19,970 nt of DNA, from NCBI GenBank assembly GCA_017547265.1, contig JAFYQC010000288.1, positions 1 to 19,970 of the forward strand, given 5' to 3'. The translations under genes were made by a program, and so were the position numbers. The stretch's first letter is position 1; each line of letters opens with the position of its first letter. This document shows, piece by piece, positions 7,725 to 15,171 of this stretch. The notes beneath the pieces are model-generated. The model ran no database searches and was not told the DNA's origin. It saw only the letters and a list, made by a program, of their open reading frames with translations. Origin of the DNA: Kiritimatiellia bacterium. GTDB lineage: Bacteria; Verrucomicrobiota; Kiritimatiellia; RFP12; UBA1067.

Positions 7725-8532
7725 TGGGCTTGCGCCACCAGGAGAGATACTCGATGTTCCCCATCTCGCGGCCCTTGATCGGAGATTCTGCAAGTCCGAG
7801 AAGCTCGAGACCAAGCTCCTCCTTCGCGAAGCGGACGATTTCGTCGCGCGCCGCGAGCCGAAGATTCTCGTCGCGGACAAGCCCTCCTGGGGCGTTGCCC
7901 TTCCCGACCTCGAACTGCGGCTTTATGAGAGCGACAATTTCTCCGCCTGGCGCAAGCACGTCGCGTATCGGCGGCAGGATGAGCTTGAGCGAGATAAAGG
8001 AAACGTCCGTGACTGCAAGCGTCGGGACTTCGGGCAAATCCTCGGGCTTCATGTAGCGGGCGTTGAAATTCTCCCTGACCCAAACGCGGGGATCCGTGCG
8101 CAGGCTGTAGGCGAGCTGGTTCGTGCCGACGTCGACGGCCATCACGCGCCGTGCGCCATGCTGGAGAAGGCAGTCGGTGAAGCCACCCGTGGAAGAGCCG
8201 ACGTCGAGGCATGCCTTCCCCTCGGCGCCCAAAGCCAAGGCTCGTTTCACTGGTAGGGACGCCTCTCCGAGGCGTCCGCGGGCGTCTCGGAGAGACGCCC
8301 CTACCACCGTTCCCCACAACTCGAACGCGCCCTCGAGCTTCTCGCCTCCGCGCGAGACGAACCGCGGCGGCGACTCTATCTCGACCGGCGTTTCGTCGTC
8401 GACCTGGCGGGACGCCTTGTATTCGGTCTGGCCTGCGACGCGAACCTTGCCTTCCATCACGAGCGCCTGCGCGCGCGTGCGGCTCTCGGCAAGGCCGCGC
8501 TCAACGAGAAGGATGTCGAGACGCCGCTTCAC
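7714..8532 (-). CDS. tlyA: TlyA family rRNA 2'-O-methyltransferase
   Basis: SAM-dependent methyltransferase of the TlyA/hemolysin A family, whose characterised members methylate ribosomal RNA ribose. An S4 RNA-binding domain (about 1-60, MKRRLDILLVERGLAESR) precedes an FtsJ/RrmJ-like domain. SAM motif: LDVGSSTGGFTD (109-120). The K-D-K-E set can be placed at K65 (RGGEK), D176 (TDVSF), K204 (LIKPQFE) and E261 (GNIEYL). The start is GTG, lying directly after the TAG stop of the PEGA gene; the typical S4 N terminus supports it, although no ribosome site is clear. Between the first helix (KLEGAFELWG) and the SAM strand there are about 28 more residues (76-103) than in the B. subtilis and M. tuberculosis proteins as I recall them. 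Residues 76-94 are encoded by a 56-bp palindrome. The rest of the enzyme appears intact, so the insertion is probably tolerated as a surface loop. Confidence 0.93.
   Translation of the reverse strand: MKRRLDILLVERGLAESRTRAQALVMEGKVRVAGQTEYKASRQVDDETPVEIESPPRFVSRGGEKLEGAFELWGTVVGASLRDARGRLGEASLPVKRALALGAEGKACLDVGSSTGGFTDCLLQHGARRVMAVDVGTNQLAYSLRTDPRVWVRENFNARYMKPEDLPEVPTLAVTDVSFISLKLILPPIRDVLAPGGEIVALIKPQFEVGKGNAPGGLVRDENLRLAARDEIVRFAKEELGLELLGLAESPIKGREMGNIEYLSWWRKPISL
8251..8306 (-). repeat. 56-bp double-hairpin palindromic element inside tlyA
   Basis: The whole 56 bp is a near-perfect inverted repeat: 24 of 28 pairs are Watson-Crick, two more are G-T wobbles. Each half is itself a perfect hairpin: GACGCCTC-TCC-GAGGCGTC (8258-8276) and GGCGTCTC-GGA-GAGACGCC (8281-8299), flanked by GGTAGGG-type and CCCTACC ends. 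The two stems differ at two positions and in both cases the partner base has changed too, so pairing is kept. Read on the tlyA strand it is in frame and encodes VVGASLRDARGRLGEASLP (residues 76-94). It resembles in principle the protein-coding Rickettsia palindromic elements. Confidence 0.85.
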
Positions 8533-9834
8533 CTACTTGATGAACTCGAGCTTCCTGATCTCGCTGTGCGGGAACATGCGGTTGATGCCGAGAGAAACCT
8601 CGACCTCGACGCCGTTCGCCGTGTTGGAGATGAGAACGCCGCGGTGAACGCCGCTGTCTGTCGTGATCTCGACATTCGGCGTGAAGACGCGCTTAAGCCG
8701 GACATTGACCGTCTGGGTCTTGCGGTTCTCTACGACCGGGTGTTTCGTAGCGTCAGCATACCCTTCGCACTTCAGAACGAGTGTATGCTCGCCCTCGCGC
8801 ACGTTCTCTATCGGGAACACCTCGCTCGCCTCGCCATCGTCGCCCTTCGACTTCGTCGCTCCAACACGGCTGCCGTCAAGAAACACGTCCACTCCGGAAG
8901 GAATCGTCCTAACCTCAATGCGGCCCATCACGTTGTCAAGCTTGAACTCTTCGACTATCGAACCACCGTTCTCAAGCGTTACGGTCTTGGTAGCCGTGGC
9001 AAAGCCCTCCTTCTCGACGCGGATCGTGTAGCTGCCAGGATTGAGCCCCGTAAGCGATATCGGCCCCTTCCCCTCGGGCTTGTCGTTGACGTAGAATCGC
9101 GCCCCGTCGGGAACAGACGAGAGCGACATCGTGCCGGGAAGCCCTGTGAGCTTGACAAACAGCGTCTGGCTCTCGCCGGCGACGATAGCGAGCTCGCGCG
9201 ATTCGCCTTCAAACCCATTCTTCTTGATTTCCACCGTCGCGCGCCCCTTTGGAACGCCCTCGACCTTCACAGGAGTCCTCCCACGAGGATGGCCGTTAAC
9301 CGTCACCTCGGCGCCAGCAGGCTCGCTCGTCACCTCGACGACGCCAGAATCTATGACAAGCGACTCGTTCTTCACGAGAGGCGTGCGCCCGCTGAACTTC
9401 ACGTCGACGTTGCGCGGCTGGTAGCCCGGCTTCTGCACGAGGAGACGGTACGAGTCCTTCGCGTCGAGCGACGTGATGAGACGAGGGGTCTTGCCGAGCG
9501 AAACGCCGTCTAGCGAGACATCGCATCCCGCAGGTTCCGTGACGAGAAGCAGTATCCCCTTGATCGGGCGGAGCACCGCGTTCTTGCTGACCGCGCCGCC
9601 TTCGCGGAGGAACATGAATTCATCGACTCCGTCGTAGTTGGCCAGCTCGAACCGTACATGGCGGCGGCCAGGCGCAAGATCGTAGAGCGTAAGCGGCGTG
9701 ACGCCACGCGTCATGCCGTCGATAATCACGGTGGCGCCATCCGGCTGGCTCGAGAAGTCGCAGCGTATCGCCTTCGACTCCTCTGCAAACGCGGCAAACG
9801 CGGCGAGCGCTATCGAAAGAAAGATTCCCCTCAT
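8533..9834 (-). CDS. Exported protein with five PEGA repeats
   Basis: Predicted secreted or periplasmic protein of 433 residues. The N terminus MRGIFLSIALAAFAAFA-EES looks like a signal peptide with cleavage near residue 17. Five PEGA-type beta repeats follow at about 26-66, 95-140, 166-208, 235-278 and 304-359, each with the pattern P-x-G-(A/V)-x-(V/F)-x-(V/L)-(D/N)-G and a later G-x(2-4)-(V/L) strand. A separate C-terminal piece (about 383-433) ends in HSEIRKLEFIK. PEGA domains are thought to bind surface or envelope structures. I chose the ATG at 9834 over an upstream in-frame start because it begins the signal peptide, has GAGGGG just upstream, and overlaps the FHA gene stop as ATGA, a sign of translational coupling. 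tlyA follows without a gap. Confidence 0.85.
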   Translation of the reverse strand: MRGIFLSIALAAFAAFAEESKAIRCDFSSQPDGATVIIDGMTRGVTPLTLYDLAPGRRHVRFELANYDGVDEFMFLREGGAVSKNAVLRPIKGILLLVTEPAGCDVSLDGVSLGKTPRLITSLDAKDSYRLLVQKPGYQPRNVDVKFSGRTPLVKNESLVIDSGVVEVTSEPAGAEVTVNGHPRGRTPVKVEGVPKGRATVEIKKNGFEGESRELAIVAGESQTLFVKLTGLPGTMSLSSVPDGARFYVNDKPEGKGPISLTGLNPGSYTIRVEKEGFATATKTVTLENGGSIVEEFKLDNVMGRIEVRTIPSGVDVFLDGSRVGATKSKGDDGEASEVFPIENVREGEHTLVLKCEGYADATKHPVVENRKTQTVNVRLKRVFTPNVEITTDSGVHRGVLISNTANGVEVEVSLGINRMFPHSEIRKLEFIK

Positions 9835-11201
9835 TTTCCACCCCTCGCCTTCTTCATGCGGTTTTCGACGTCGACGAGACGCGCGTTGGCCTCGGCGTGG
9901 CGCGGGTCGTCCCTGTCGGGCACGAGCTCGCACAGTATCTTGAGCTCGTTCTGCGCCGCCTCCCAGTCACCAAGATTCATCGCCTTGTCCGCGAGGAAGC
10001 GCTGGTCCTCGTAGCGTTGCCTCAGCTCATCTTCGGTGCGCACGAGCTTCTCCTTTATCTCCGCGTAGCCGTCGGGCTTCGGGTTGATAGTCTCAAGGTA
10101 GAAGAGCGCGTCCTTGTAGGCCTTGACTGCTGCGCTCAGGTTGCCGTACTCGACCTCGCGGTCCTCCCATTTGGTGTCGCCGACCTTGGCGCTCTCCTCG
10201 CTGAGCTCGATCAGCTTCTCCTTCGAGTACTGTATCGCCCAGATGCCGAGCTCGTTCCGCGAGAACGCCTCGAGCGACTCCCTGACTTCGCGGAAGGCGT
10301 CGGGCTCCTGGGTGTTCTCAACGAGAACGTCCTTTATGCTGTTCCAGCGGACGACGCGGATCCTGAAGCTCTTGAGCGCATTCTCCGCCTCCACGCTCGA
10401 GCCGACGTACTCGTCCTCGAGCGCGGCGAACCCGGGCTTCTCAAGAATCTCGAGGATCCTCTTCTTCGCCTTGTCAGAAAGTTTCGCCTTCTTGTCGACG
10501 TGGCGGTTCTCGCCTGGGACGTCGTCGAACGCGACGCGCAGGACCCCCGACCCGTCGATCTCCATCCTGTAGCTGAACACCCGCGCGGAGTCTGCCTCGA
10601 TCTTTTCGTAGCGGAGCGAGACGAGCTTCTGCTCGGGCTTCTCCTCTACGACAGGCGTAATCGGCTTCTCGGATTCGCGCGGAGCACAGAGGACGACTGC
10701 TATCGCAACCGCAACCGTAAGCGCCGCGACCACCCACAGGACGTTGGCAATCATCGTGCGCTGGTGGCCACCTTGGCCCTTGGACGGCTTGCGTGACGCG
10801 ACTTCTCCCTTCGCCGCGCCAGCCGAAGCCGAACCGAGGCCGAGGTCGATCGTTGCCGCGACCTTGACGCCTGCGGCGCGTGGCGCGACAAGCGGATCAT
10901 CGCCAACTACGCTGATTTTCGTCGAGCCGACTTCGATAACGTCGCCGCCCTTTAGCTCGCGCGAATCAGAGCCAAGCTGTTCGCCATTGACGAAAGTGCC
11001 GTTAGCGCTTGCAAGGTCTGTGATGCGTATGCCCGCCTCGCCTGACTGCTCGAAAAGGCAGTGGTTGCGGGAAAGCTCCTCGTCCGGGATATGCACGTCG
11101 TTCGAGGACGATCGGCCAAGGCGTACGCCTCCCGGGCCGACCTCGAACCGCGTGCCGGACATCGGGCCGGACGCGATAAGCAATTCTGGTCGTTTCGCCA
11201 T
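9831..11201 (-). CDS. Single-pass membrane protein with N-terminal FHA domain
   Basis: The 456-residue protein opens with a forkhead-associated domain (about 5-98), which in this family binds phosphothreonine peptides. Its conserved residues are visible: G29-R30-S31, S44-R45-N46-H47 and N67-G68-T69 with N72. A low-complexity linker (100-148) leads to one hydrophobic segment (about 151-172), so the FHA part is cytoplasmic. The remaining 280 residues would be outside the inner membrane. They are charged and mostly helical towards the end, with TPR-like helices (about 345-450, for example the AVKAYKDALFYLE region). Start ATG is preceded only by a weak purine run. It lies 18 bases after tadC and overlaps the PEGA gene by 4 bases, so the three are probably made together. 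It may link a Ser/Thr kinase signal to the envelope machine, but no kinase is in the window. Confidence 0.85.
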   Translation of the reverse strand: MAKRPELLIASGPMSGTRFEVGPGGVRLGRSSSNDVHIPDEELSRNHCLFEQSGEAGIRITDLASANGTFVNGEQLGSDSRELKGGDVIEVGSTKISVVGDDPLVAPRAAGVKVAATIDLGLGSASAGAAKGEVASRKPSKGQGGHQRTMIANVLWVVAALTVAVAIAVVLCAPRESEKPITPVVEEKPEQKLVSLRYEKIEADSARVFSYRMEIDGSGVLRVAFDDVPGENRHVDKKAKLSDKAKKRILEILEKPGFAALEDEYVGSSVEAENALKSFRIRVVRWNSIKDVLVENTQEPDAFREVRESLEAFSRNELGIWAIQYSKEKLIELSEESAKVGDTKWEDREVEYGNLSAAVKAYKDALFYLETINPKPDGYAEIKEKLVRTEDELRQRYEDQRFLADKAMNLGDWEAAQNELKILCELVPDRDDPRHAEANARLVDVENRMKKARGGK

Positions 11202-11219
11202 TTCTTGTCTTTCTTCTGT

Positions 11220-12137
11220 TTACAGCATCCCCTTCATGGCCTGCGACAGGACTGGCCCGAGCAGGATTATGAACACTGCGGGGAAAATGCAAAGCATAAG
11301 AGGCCCAAGCATCTTCGTTGGCGCCTCGTGCGCCAGCTTTTCGGCGCGGTCGAAGCGACGGCTTCTCAGCTGCTCGGACTGTATGCGGAGTATCGCACCG
11401 ATAGAGACGCCCAGCTCGTCGGCCTGGATGAGCGCGAACGCGACCGACCTCAAGTCGCTCTGGCGGACGCGGTCCGCCATGTTCCTGAGCGCCTCCTTGC
11501 GCGACGAGCCGACCTGTATCTCCTTCGTCATGCGGAGAAGCTCCTCGTTGAGCGCGTCGAGTCTCCGCGACTGGCAGTTGCGCTGGAGCGCGCTTATGAA
11601 ATCCATGCCGGCCTCGACGGAGAGCGTAAGGATGTCGAGGACGAACGGCAACGCCTTCATTATCGCGAGATGGCGCTTTTTGAGGGCGCCCCTGAGCCAC
11701 ATCATAGGCTGGAGGTAGAAGAGCACGATTCCGAGAAGGCTTATCGGCACGAAGCCCGACGAAAACGGCGAGTCGGGAAGTGCCGCTCCGAGAAGCGCGA
11801 TGAGAATGGTCCACGCCGCGCCAAGGACTATCGGGCAGAGAATCTTGAGCGCTACGAATTCGCGGCCGGAGAGAAGCCCTTCGAAGCCGGCGGCGACAAG
11901 CATCCAGTCCGCCGCCTCGACCTGCTTTGCGAACATCGGACGAGAGACGAGCTTGTCGAGGTTCCCCACGAAAGGAAGGAGCATCTTGAACACCATCGGA
12001 ATCGACCGCTCCTGGCGGCGACCGTCGGCGAGCGTGACGTAGGTCACCTCCTTCGCGACTTCGGAGGCGTACCACGCTATTCCGGCCGCGCAGAGCGCCC
12101 AGAACACCATCGCCGCCATGCTAAACACAGACTCCAT
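11220..12137 (-). CDS. tadC: Type II secretion system F domain protein, TadC-like
   Basis: Inner-membrane platform protein of the GspF/TadB/TadC family (PF00482), 305 residues. The T2SSF domain covers about 163-288 and begins with the TadC-like pattern LPFVLDILTLSVEAGMDF; it ends in RAEKLAHEAPTKMLGPLMLCIFP. Hydrophobic segments are at about 5-23, 97-118, 126-146 and 275-297. The start is the ATG at 12137: it has GGAG nine bases upstream and gives the length normal for TadC, while the in-frame extension to 12245 would cross the promoter. A partner (TadB, the TadA ATPase, pilin) is not in the window, so either the tad system is split or the gene serves another assembly with the FHA and PEGA proteins that follow. 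The symbol is by family likeness, not by locus. Confidence 0.85.
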   Translation of the reverse strand: MESVFSMAAMVFWALCAAGIAWYASEVAKEVTYVTLADGRRQERSIPMVFKMLLPFVGNLDKLVSRPMFAKQVEAADWMLVAAGFEGLLSGREFVALKILCPIVLGAAWTILIALLGAALPDSPFSSGFVPISLLGIVLFYLQPMMWLRGALKKRHLAIMKALPFVLDILTLSVEAGMDFISALQRNCQSRRLDALNEELLRMTKEIQVGSSRKEALRNMADRVRQSDLRSVAFALIQADELGVSIGAILRIQSEQLRSRRFDRAEKLAHEAPTKMLGPLMLCIFPAVFIILLGPVLSQAMKGML

Positions 12138-12186
12138 GCCGACTTGCTCCAACGCAATCCACAGAATACGCGGACGCGTTTTCGAT

Positions 12187-12195
12187 ATTATACCA
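12187..12195 (-). promoter_or_regulatory. Extended -10 promoter of the tadC-FHA-PEGA-tlyA cluster
   Basis: TGGTATAAT on the minus strand (12195 down to 12187) is a perfect extended -10 box. No convincing -35 box is seen at 16-18 bases. Expected transcription start is near 12180, giving a leader of about 43 bases to the tadC ATG at 12137. Confidence 0.7.
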
Positions 12196-12211
12196 TAAAA
12201 TCCGACGTTCG

Positions 12212-12232
12212 GGAGCCGCTTGCCGCGACTCC
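12212..12232 (-). terminator. Hairpin just after the GH2 fusion gene
   Basis: GGAGTCGC and GCGGCTCC pair over 8 bp (one G-U wobble) around a GGCAA loop, starting at the last base of the stop codon. Only a short, distant T run (ATTTTA) follows, so this would be a weak intrinsic terminator or an mRNA-end stabiliser. Confidence 0.35.
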
Positions 12233-15123
12233 TACTTGCGACCAAACGTCACCGTCGTGGACCTGACCGACGGCGCTGACGCCGTAAGCTTGAGCGGAAG
12301 GCCAGAGCCACCAGTCCTGCGGACGATCACGAGCGCGCGCCCGTAGTAGAGCGGATGCGAAGATGTGTCCGCAAACGAGTCGAACCCGTTGTGCGAGCCG
12401 TTGCCGACGGCAACGATCTCACCGGGGCCCTCGAGCTTGAAGTTCACGCGGTCCTTTGCAAGCGGAAGTACGGTTCCATCCTCGTCCTCAAGCTCGACCT
12501 TCACAAAGCCGAGCTCGCCGTCCGCGAGCTCCGCCTGCTCGGGCGTAAGCTTCACCGCCACCGCCTTGTACGCCGTCTTGCGGAAGTCCTCGCCTATCGG
12601 ACGGCCGTTCCTGAACGCAATGACCTTGATCTCGCCCGGCTCGTAGGGAACCTCCCACGAAATGCGATAGCGCTCCGTCACCTTGTAGTAGTTAGGATCG
12701 TCCTTGTTGACAATGGCTCCTGCGTCTTGGAGCTTCTTCTTGCGGCCCGCGCTCTCGCCGTTGACGAAAAGCTCCGCCTCGTCGCCGCTCGTATAGCACA
12801 TGACCGCGACCTTCTCGCCTTCGCGACCGTCCCAGTTCCAGTGCGGCAGGAGATGGACCGTGTCCTTCCTGTCGTTCCAGTACGAGCGGTAGAGCCAGTA
12901 ACGGTCTTTCGGCATCGCGCAGAGGTCGCAGATCCCGAAAAATGAGCTTCTGCACAAGGTCGGGGTAGGAGTCGGCTCGCCGAGGTAGTCGATGCCCGTC
13001 CAGACGAATTCACCCGCGACGAACCGGTCGCGCTCCATCCTCGCGAACTCCATGTCGGGGATGTCCGACCACCAGGCGGAACAGCGGTCGTAGGAATCGA
13101 TGTCAACGACCGTCTTCGGGTCATAGTTCGTGGGATTGGACGTCGGGGCATCGGGGAAATAGCCCCAGCTCGAGAAGGCAGAGGCAGATTCGGAGTACAC
13201 GATCGGCTTCTCCGGGTACTTCTCGCGCATCGGCATGTAGCGTTCATCGTAGTTCCAGCCGGTCAGGTCAAGCGCGGCGTAATCGCCGCGGCCAGCGGAC
13301 TCCGTGTGGCAGCAGCCGATGCCGACGGGACGCGTGGCGTCCTCTGAAAGAACGGCTTCGCGGAAGAGCTTGCAGCGCTCCTCGAACACTCCCGCCGGAT
13401 TGTCCTCGCGACGCGGGGGGATTTCGTTTCCGATCGACCAGACGACGACGCACGGATGGTTGCGGTCGCGGCGCACAAACTGCTTTAGGTTGCGCGAGAC
13501 GAGGTCCTCCGGCGGAACAAAGGGCGCAATCCCGGCCGTTCCTTCCCACTTGTCGAAGCACTCGTCCCACACGACGATGCCCATCTCGTCGCAGAGGTCG
13601 AGAACTTCCTCCGCAGGCGCGTTGTGCGACGTCCTGAGGGCGTTCACGCCCATATCCTTCATGATCTCTAGCTGGCGGCGCATCGCCCCCTTGTCGAACG
13701 CCATGCCGAGCGGCCCGAGGTCGGAATGGAGGTTAACGCCCTTGAGCTGTACGCGCCGGCCGTTCAGGATGAAGCCGTCATTCGCGGTGAACTTGGCGGT
13801 GCGGATGCCATAGCGGTACTTCTTGCCGCAGATCGTCGTCTCGTAGAGCTTCGGGTTCGTGACATCCCAGAGGACGGGACGCTCGATCTCGAACTCGTTG
13901 ACAATCGGGCACCCGCTCACGGGGGTGAGGTATTCGACGCGCACCTTCGCACGCTCCGGCGTGATCTCGGGCGTCGTGATCTTGACCGAGCCCCAGATCG
14001 CGCGGTCTTCCGCGTCCTCGACGACGAGTTTGACGTCGCGGTAGATGCCTGCGCCCGGATACCAGCGGCTATTGTGCTTTGTCGTGTCGGCCTTTACGAG
14101 AAGTTCGTTCTTCTCGCCGAACTTCAGCTTCGCGGAGATATCGACCTCGAACGACATGTAGCCGTAGTCCCAGCCGCCCACCTTCTCGCCGTTGAGGAAC
14201 ACCTCGGGGCTCGCCATCACGCCGCCGAACCTGAGCGCGACGAACTTGCCTGCCGCGCCAGACGGAAGCTCAATCGTACGGCGGTAGTATCCGACGCCTT
14301 TCCACGGAAGCATCCCGGTGTTGCCGCCGATCTTCGGGTCGAACGGGCCCGCAATCGCCCAGTCGTGCGGAACGCGCACGCCCTTCCACTCCTTCTGATC
14401 GCGAGAAAACTCCCAGCCGTCGTGCAGGACGAACTCGCCCTCCGCAGGCCCCTGCTCCGCCGCGAGCACGGCCTTGACCTCTTCCTCGATTGCGGACTTC
14501 GTGCGTTTGTCGGGAGCGAGCACGTAGCCACGCAGGTAGTACGGCATCCAGCCCTTCGTCCAAGAAGTGTCCTTGAAAGGAGCGTCGTAGAGCGCTCGGT
14601 CTGGAAGGACGTCGTCGGTCGTTCCCGCCTTGCCGTCGGGGCCCATAGAGTAGAGCGTCGGATATTCGTTCTCGCCGTTGTTGACGTACACATAGTCGTG
14701 CCCCCAAGGGTCTTTCACGACATGGTTGACGTACGGGCCGTTCCAGCCCTTCTTCCGCGGCGTAATTGCCGCGAGCGCCTCGAGACCCTCCTCGGTCGAC
14801 GGATAGTTGCCTACGTGGTAGCGGTAACGGCCAAGCGCAACGGCGACCGAGTCTATCGACTTCCTGACGAGGATCTGCGCACGGGAAACTTCCTTCGGCC
14901 CGCCCTTGCCGGTGACGGAAAGGATGAGCGAGCCGAGGATCATAAGCCCGAGGATTACTACTGCATAGAAGACGACGCCTTTCTTGAGATTCGGCGCGCC
15001 GCCGCCGAGGGCCGCACGCTTGGCGGCGTACTCGCGCTTTATCGCCTTGATGGCGGCGATCTTCTTTTTCTTCTGGGGATCCTTCGTCGGAAACTTCTTC
15101 TTCAACGCATTGTAGTCGACCAT
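12232..15123 (-). CDS. GspG-type pseudopilin domain fused to GH2 beta-galactosidase-like enzyme
   Basis: A 963-residue protein in one open frame. Residues 1-48 are lysine-rich and cytoplasmic; 49-71 form one membrane segment. Residues about 80-180 match the T2SS GspG C-terminal domain: YRYHVGNYPSTEEGLEAL, W127-NGPYV, DPWGHDYVY (138-146) and the LYSMGPDGKAGTTDD loop that in GspG binds calcium. From about 232 a glycoside hydrolase family 2 enzyme follows: sugar-binding domain (232-370), Ig-like domain (373-440), TIM barrel (443-740), then DUF4982-like (about 755-835) and C-terminal Ig-like (855-955) domains. Likely acid/base is E567 in WSIGNE and nucleophile E645 in YSESAS. The start at 15123 has AGGAG seven bases upstream. 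The prepilin-peptidase motif (G-FTLxE) is missing, so the GspG part probably serves as a fixed periplasmic stalk, not a filament subunit. Likely substrate is a beta-galactoside; this is not provable here. Confidence 0.9.
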   Translation of the reverse strand: MVDYNALKKKFPTKDPQKKKKIAAIKAIKREYAAKRAALGGGAPNLKKGVVFYAVVILGLMILGSLILSVTGKGGPKEVSRAQILVRKSIDSVAVALGRYRYHVGNYPSTEEGLEALAAITPRKKGWNGPYVNHVVKDPWGHDYVYVNNGENEYPTLYSMGPDGKAGTTDDVLPDRALYDAPFKDTSWTKGWMPYYLRGYVLAPDKRTKSAIEEEVKAVLAAEQGPAEGEFVLHDGWEFSRDQKEWKGVRVPHDWAIAGPFDPKIGGNTGMLPWKGVGYYRRTIELPSGAAGKFVALRFGGVMASPEVFLNGEKVGGWDYGYMSFEVDISAKLKFGEKNELLVKADTTKHNSRWYPGAGIYRDVKLVVEDAEDRAIWGSVKITTPEITPERAKVRVEYLTPVSGCPIVNEFEIERPVLWDVTNPKLYETTICGKKYRYGIRTAKFTANDGFILNGRRVQLKGVNLHSDLGPLGMAFDKGAMRRQLEIMKDMGVNALRTSHNAPAEEVLDLCDEMGIVVWDECFDKWEGTAGIAPFVPPEDLVSRNLKQFVRRDRNHPCVVVWSIGNEIPPRREDNPAGVFEERCKLFREAVLSEDATRPVGIGCCHTESAGRGDYAALDLTGWNYDERYMPMREKYPEKPIVYSESASAFSSWGYFPDAPTSNPTNYDPKTVVDIDSYDRCSAWWSDIPDMEFARMERDRFVAGEFVWTGIDYLGEPTPTPTLCRSSFFGICDLCAMPKDRYWLYRSYWNDRKDTVHLLPHWNWDGREGEKVAVMCYTSGDEAELFVNGESAGRKKKLQDAGAIVNKDDPNYYKVTERYRISWEVPYEPGEIKVIAFRNGRPIGEDFRKTAYKAVAVKLTPEQAELADGELGFVKVELEDEDGTVLPLAKDRVNFKLEGPGEIVAVGNGSHNGFDSFADTSSHPLYYGRALVIVRRTGGSGLPLKLTASAPSVRSTTVTFGRK

Positions 15124-15142
15124 ACAACTCTCCTTTTCAAGT

Positions 15143-15151
15143 ATTATACCA
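15143..15151 (-). promoter_or_regulatory. Extended -10 promoter of the GspG-GH2 gene
   Basis: TGGTATAAT on the minus strand (15151 down to 15143) lies in the 48 bases between the protease stop and the GH2-fusion start. It is identical in nine bases, and also in the preceding A, to the tadC promoter box. No -35 match is seen. The leader would be only about 13-15 bases, just enough to hold the AGGAGA ribosome site. Confidence 0.7.
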
Positions 15152-15171
15152 TATCCGCCGTCTCTCACTGG

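Noticed and set aside
7656..7880. N-terminal extension of EF-P to an upstream ATG
   Set aside because: The extension overlaps the 3' end of tlyA and the likely promoter, has no EF-P likeness, and the internal ATG has a good ribosome site.
12138..12245. Longer TadC start at 12245
   Set aside because: It would run through the TGGTATAAT promoter and the hairpin after the GH2 gene; the ATG at 12137 has a GGAG site.
11061..12266. 401-residue plus-strand open frame opposite tadC
   Set aside because: Same reason: antisense to a conserved family protein, with no domain and no ribosome site that I can support.
15050..15123. GspG-GH2 protein as a true pseudopilin processed by prepilin peptidase
   Set aside because: The G-FTLxE cleavage motif is absent and the membrane segment follows a 48-residue charged tail, unlike the short leader of real pseudopilins.
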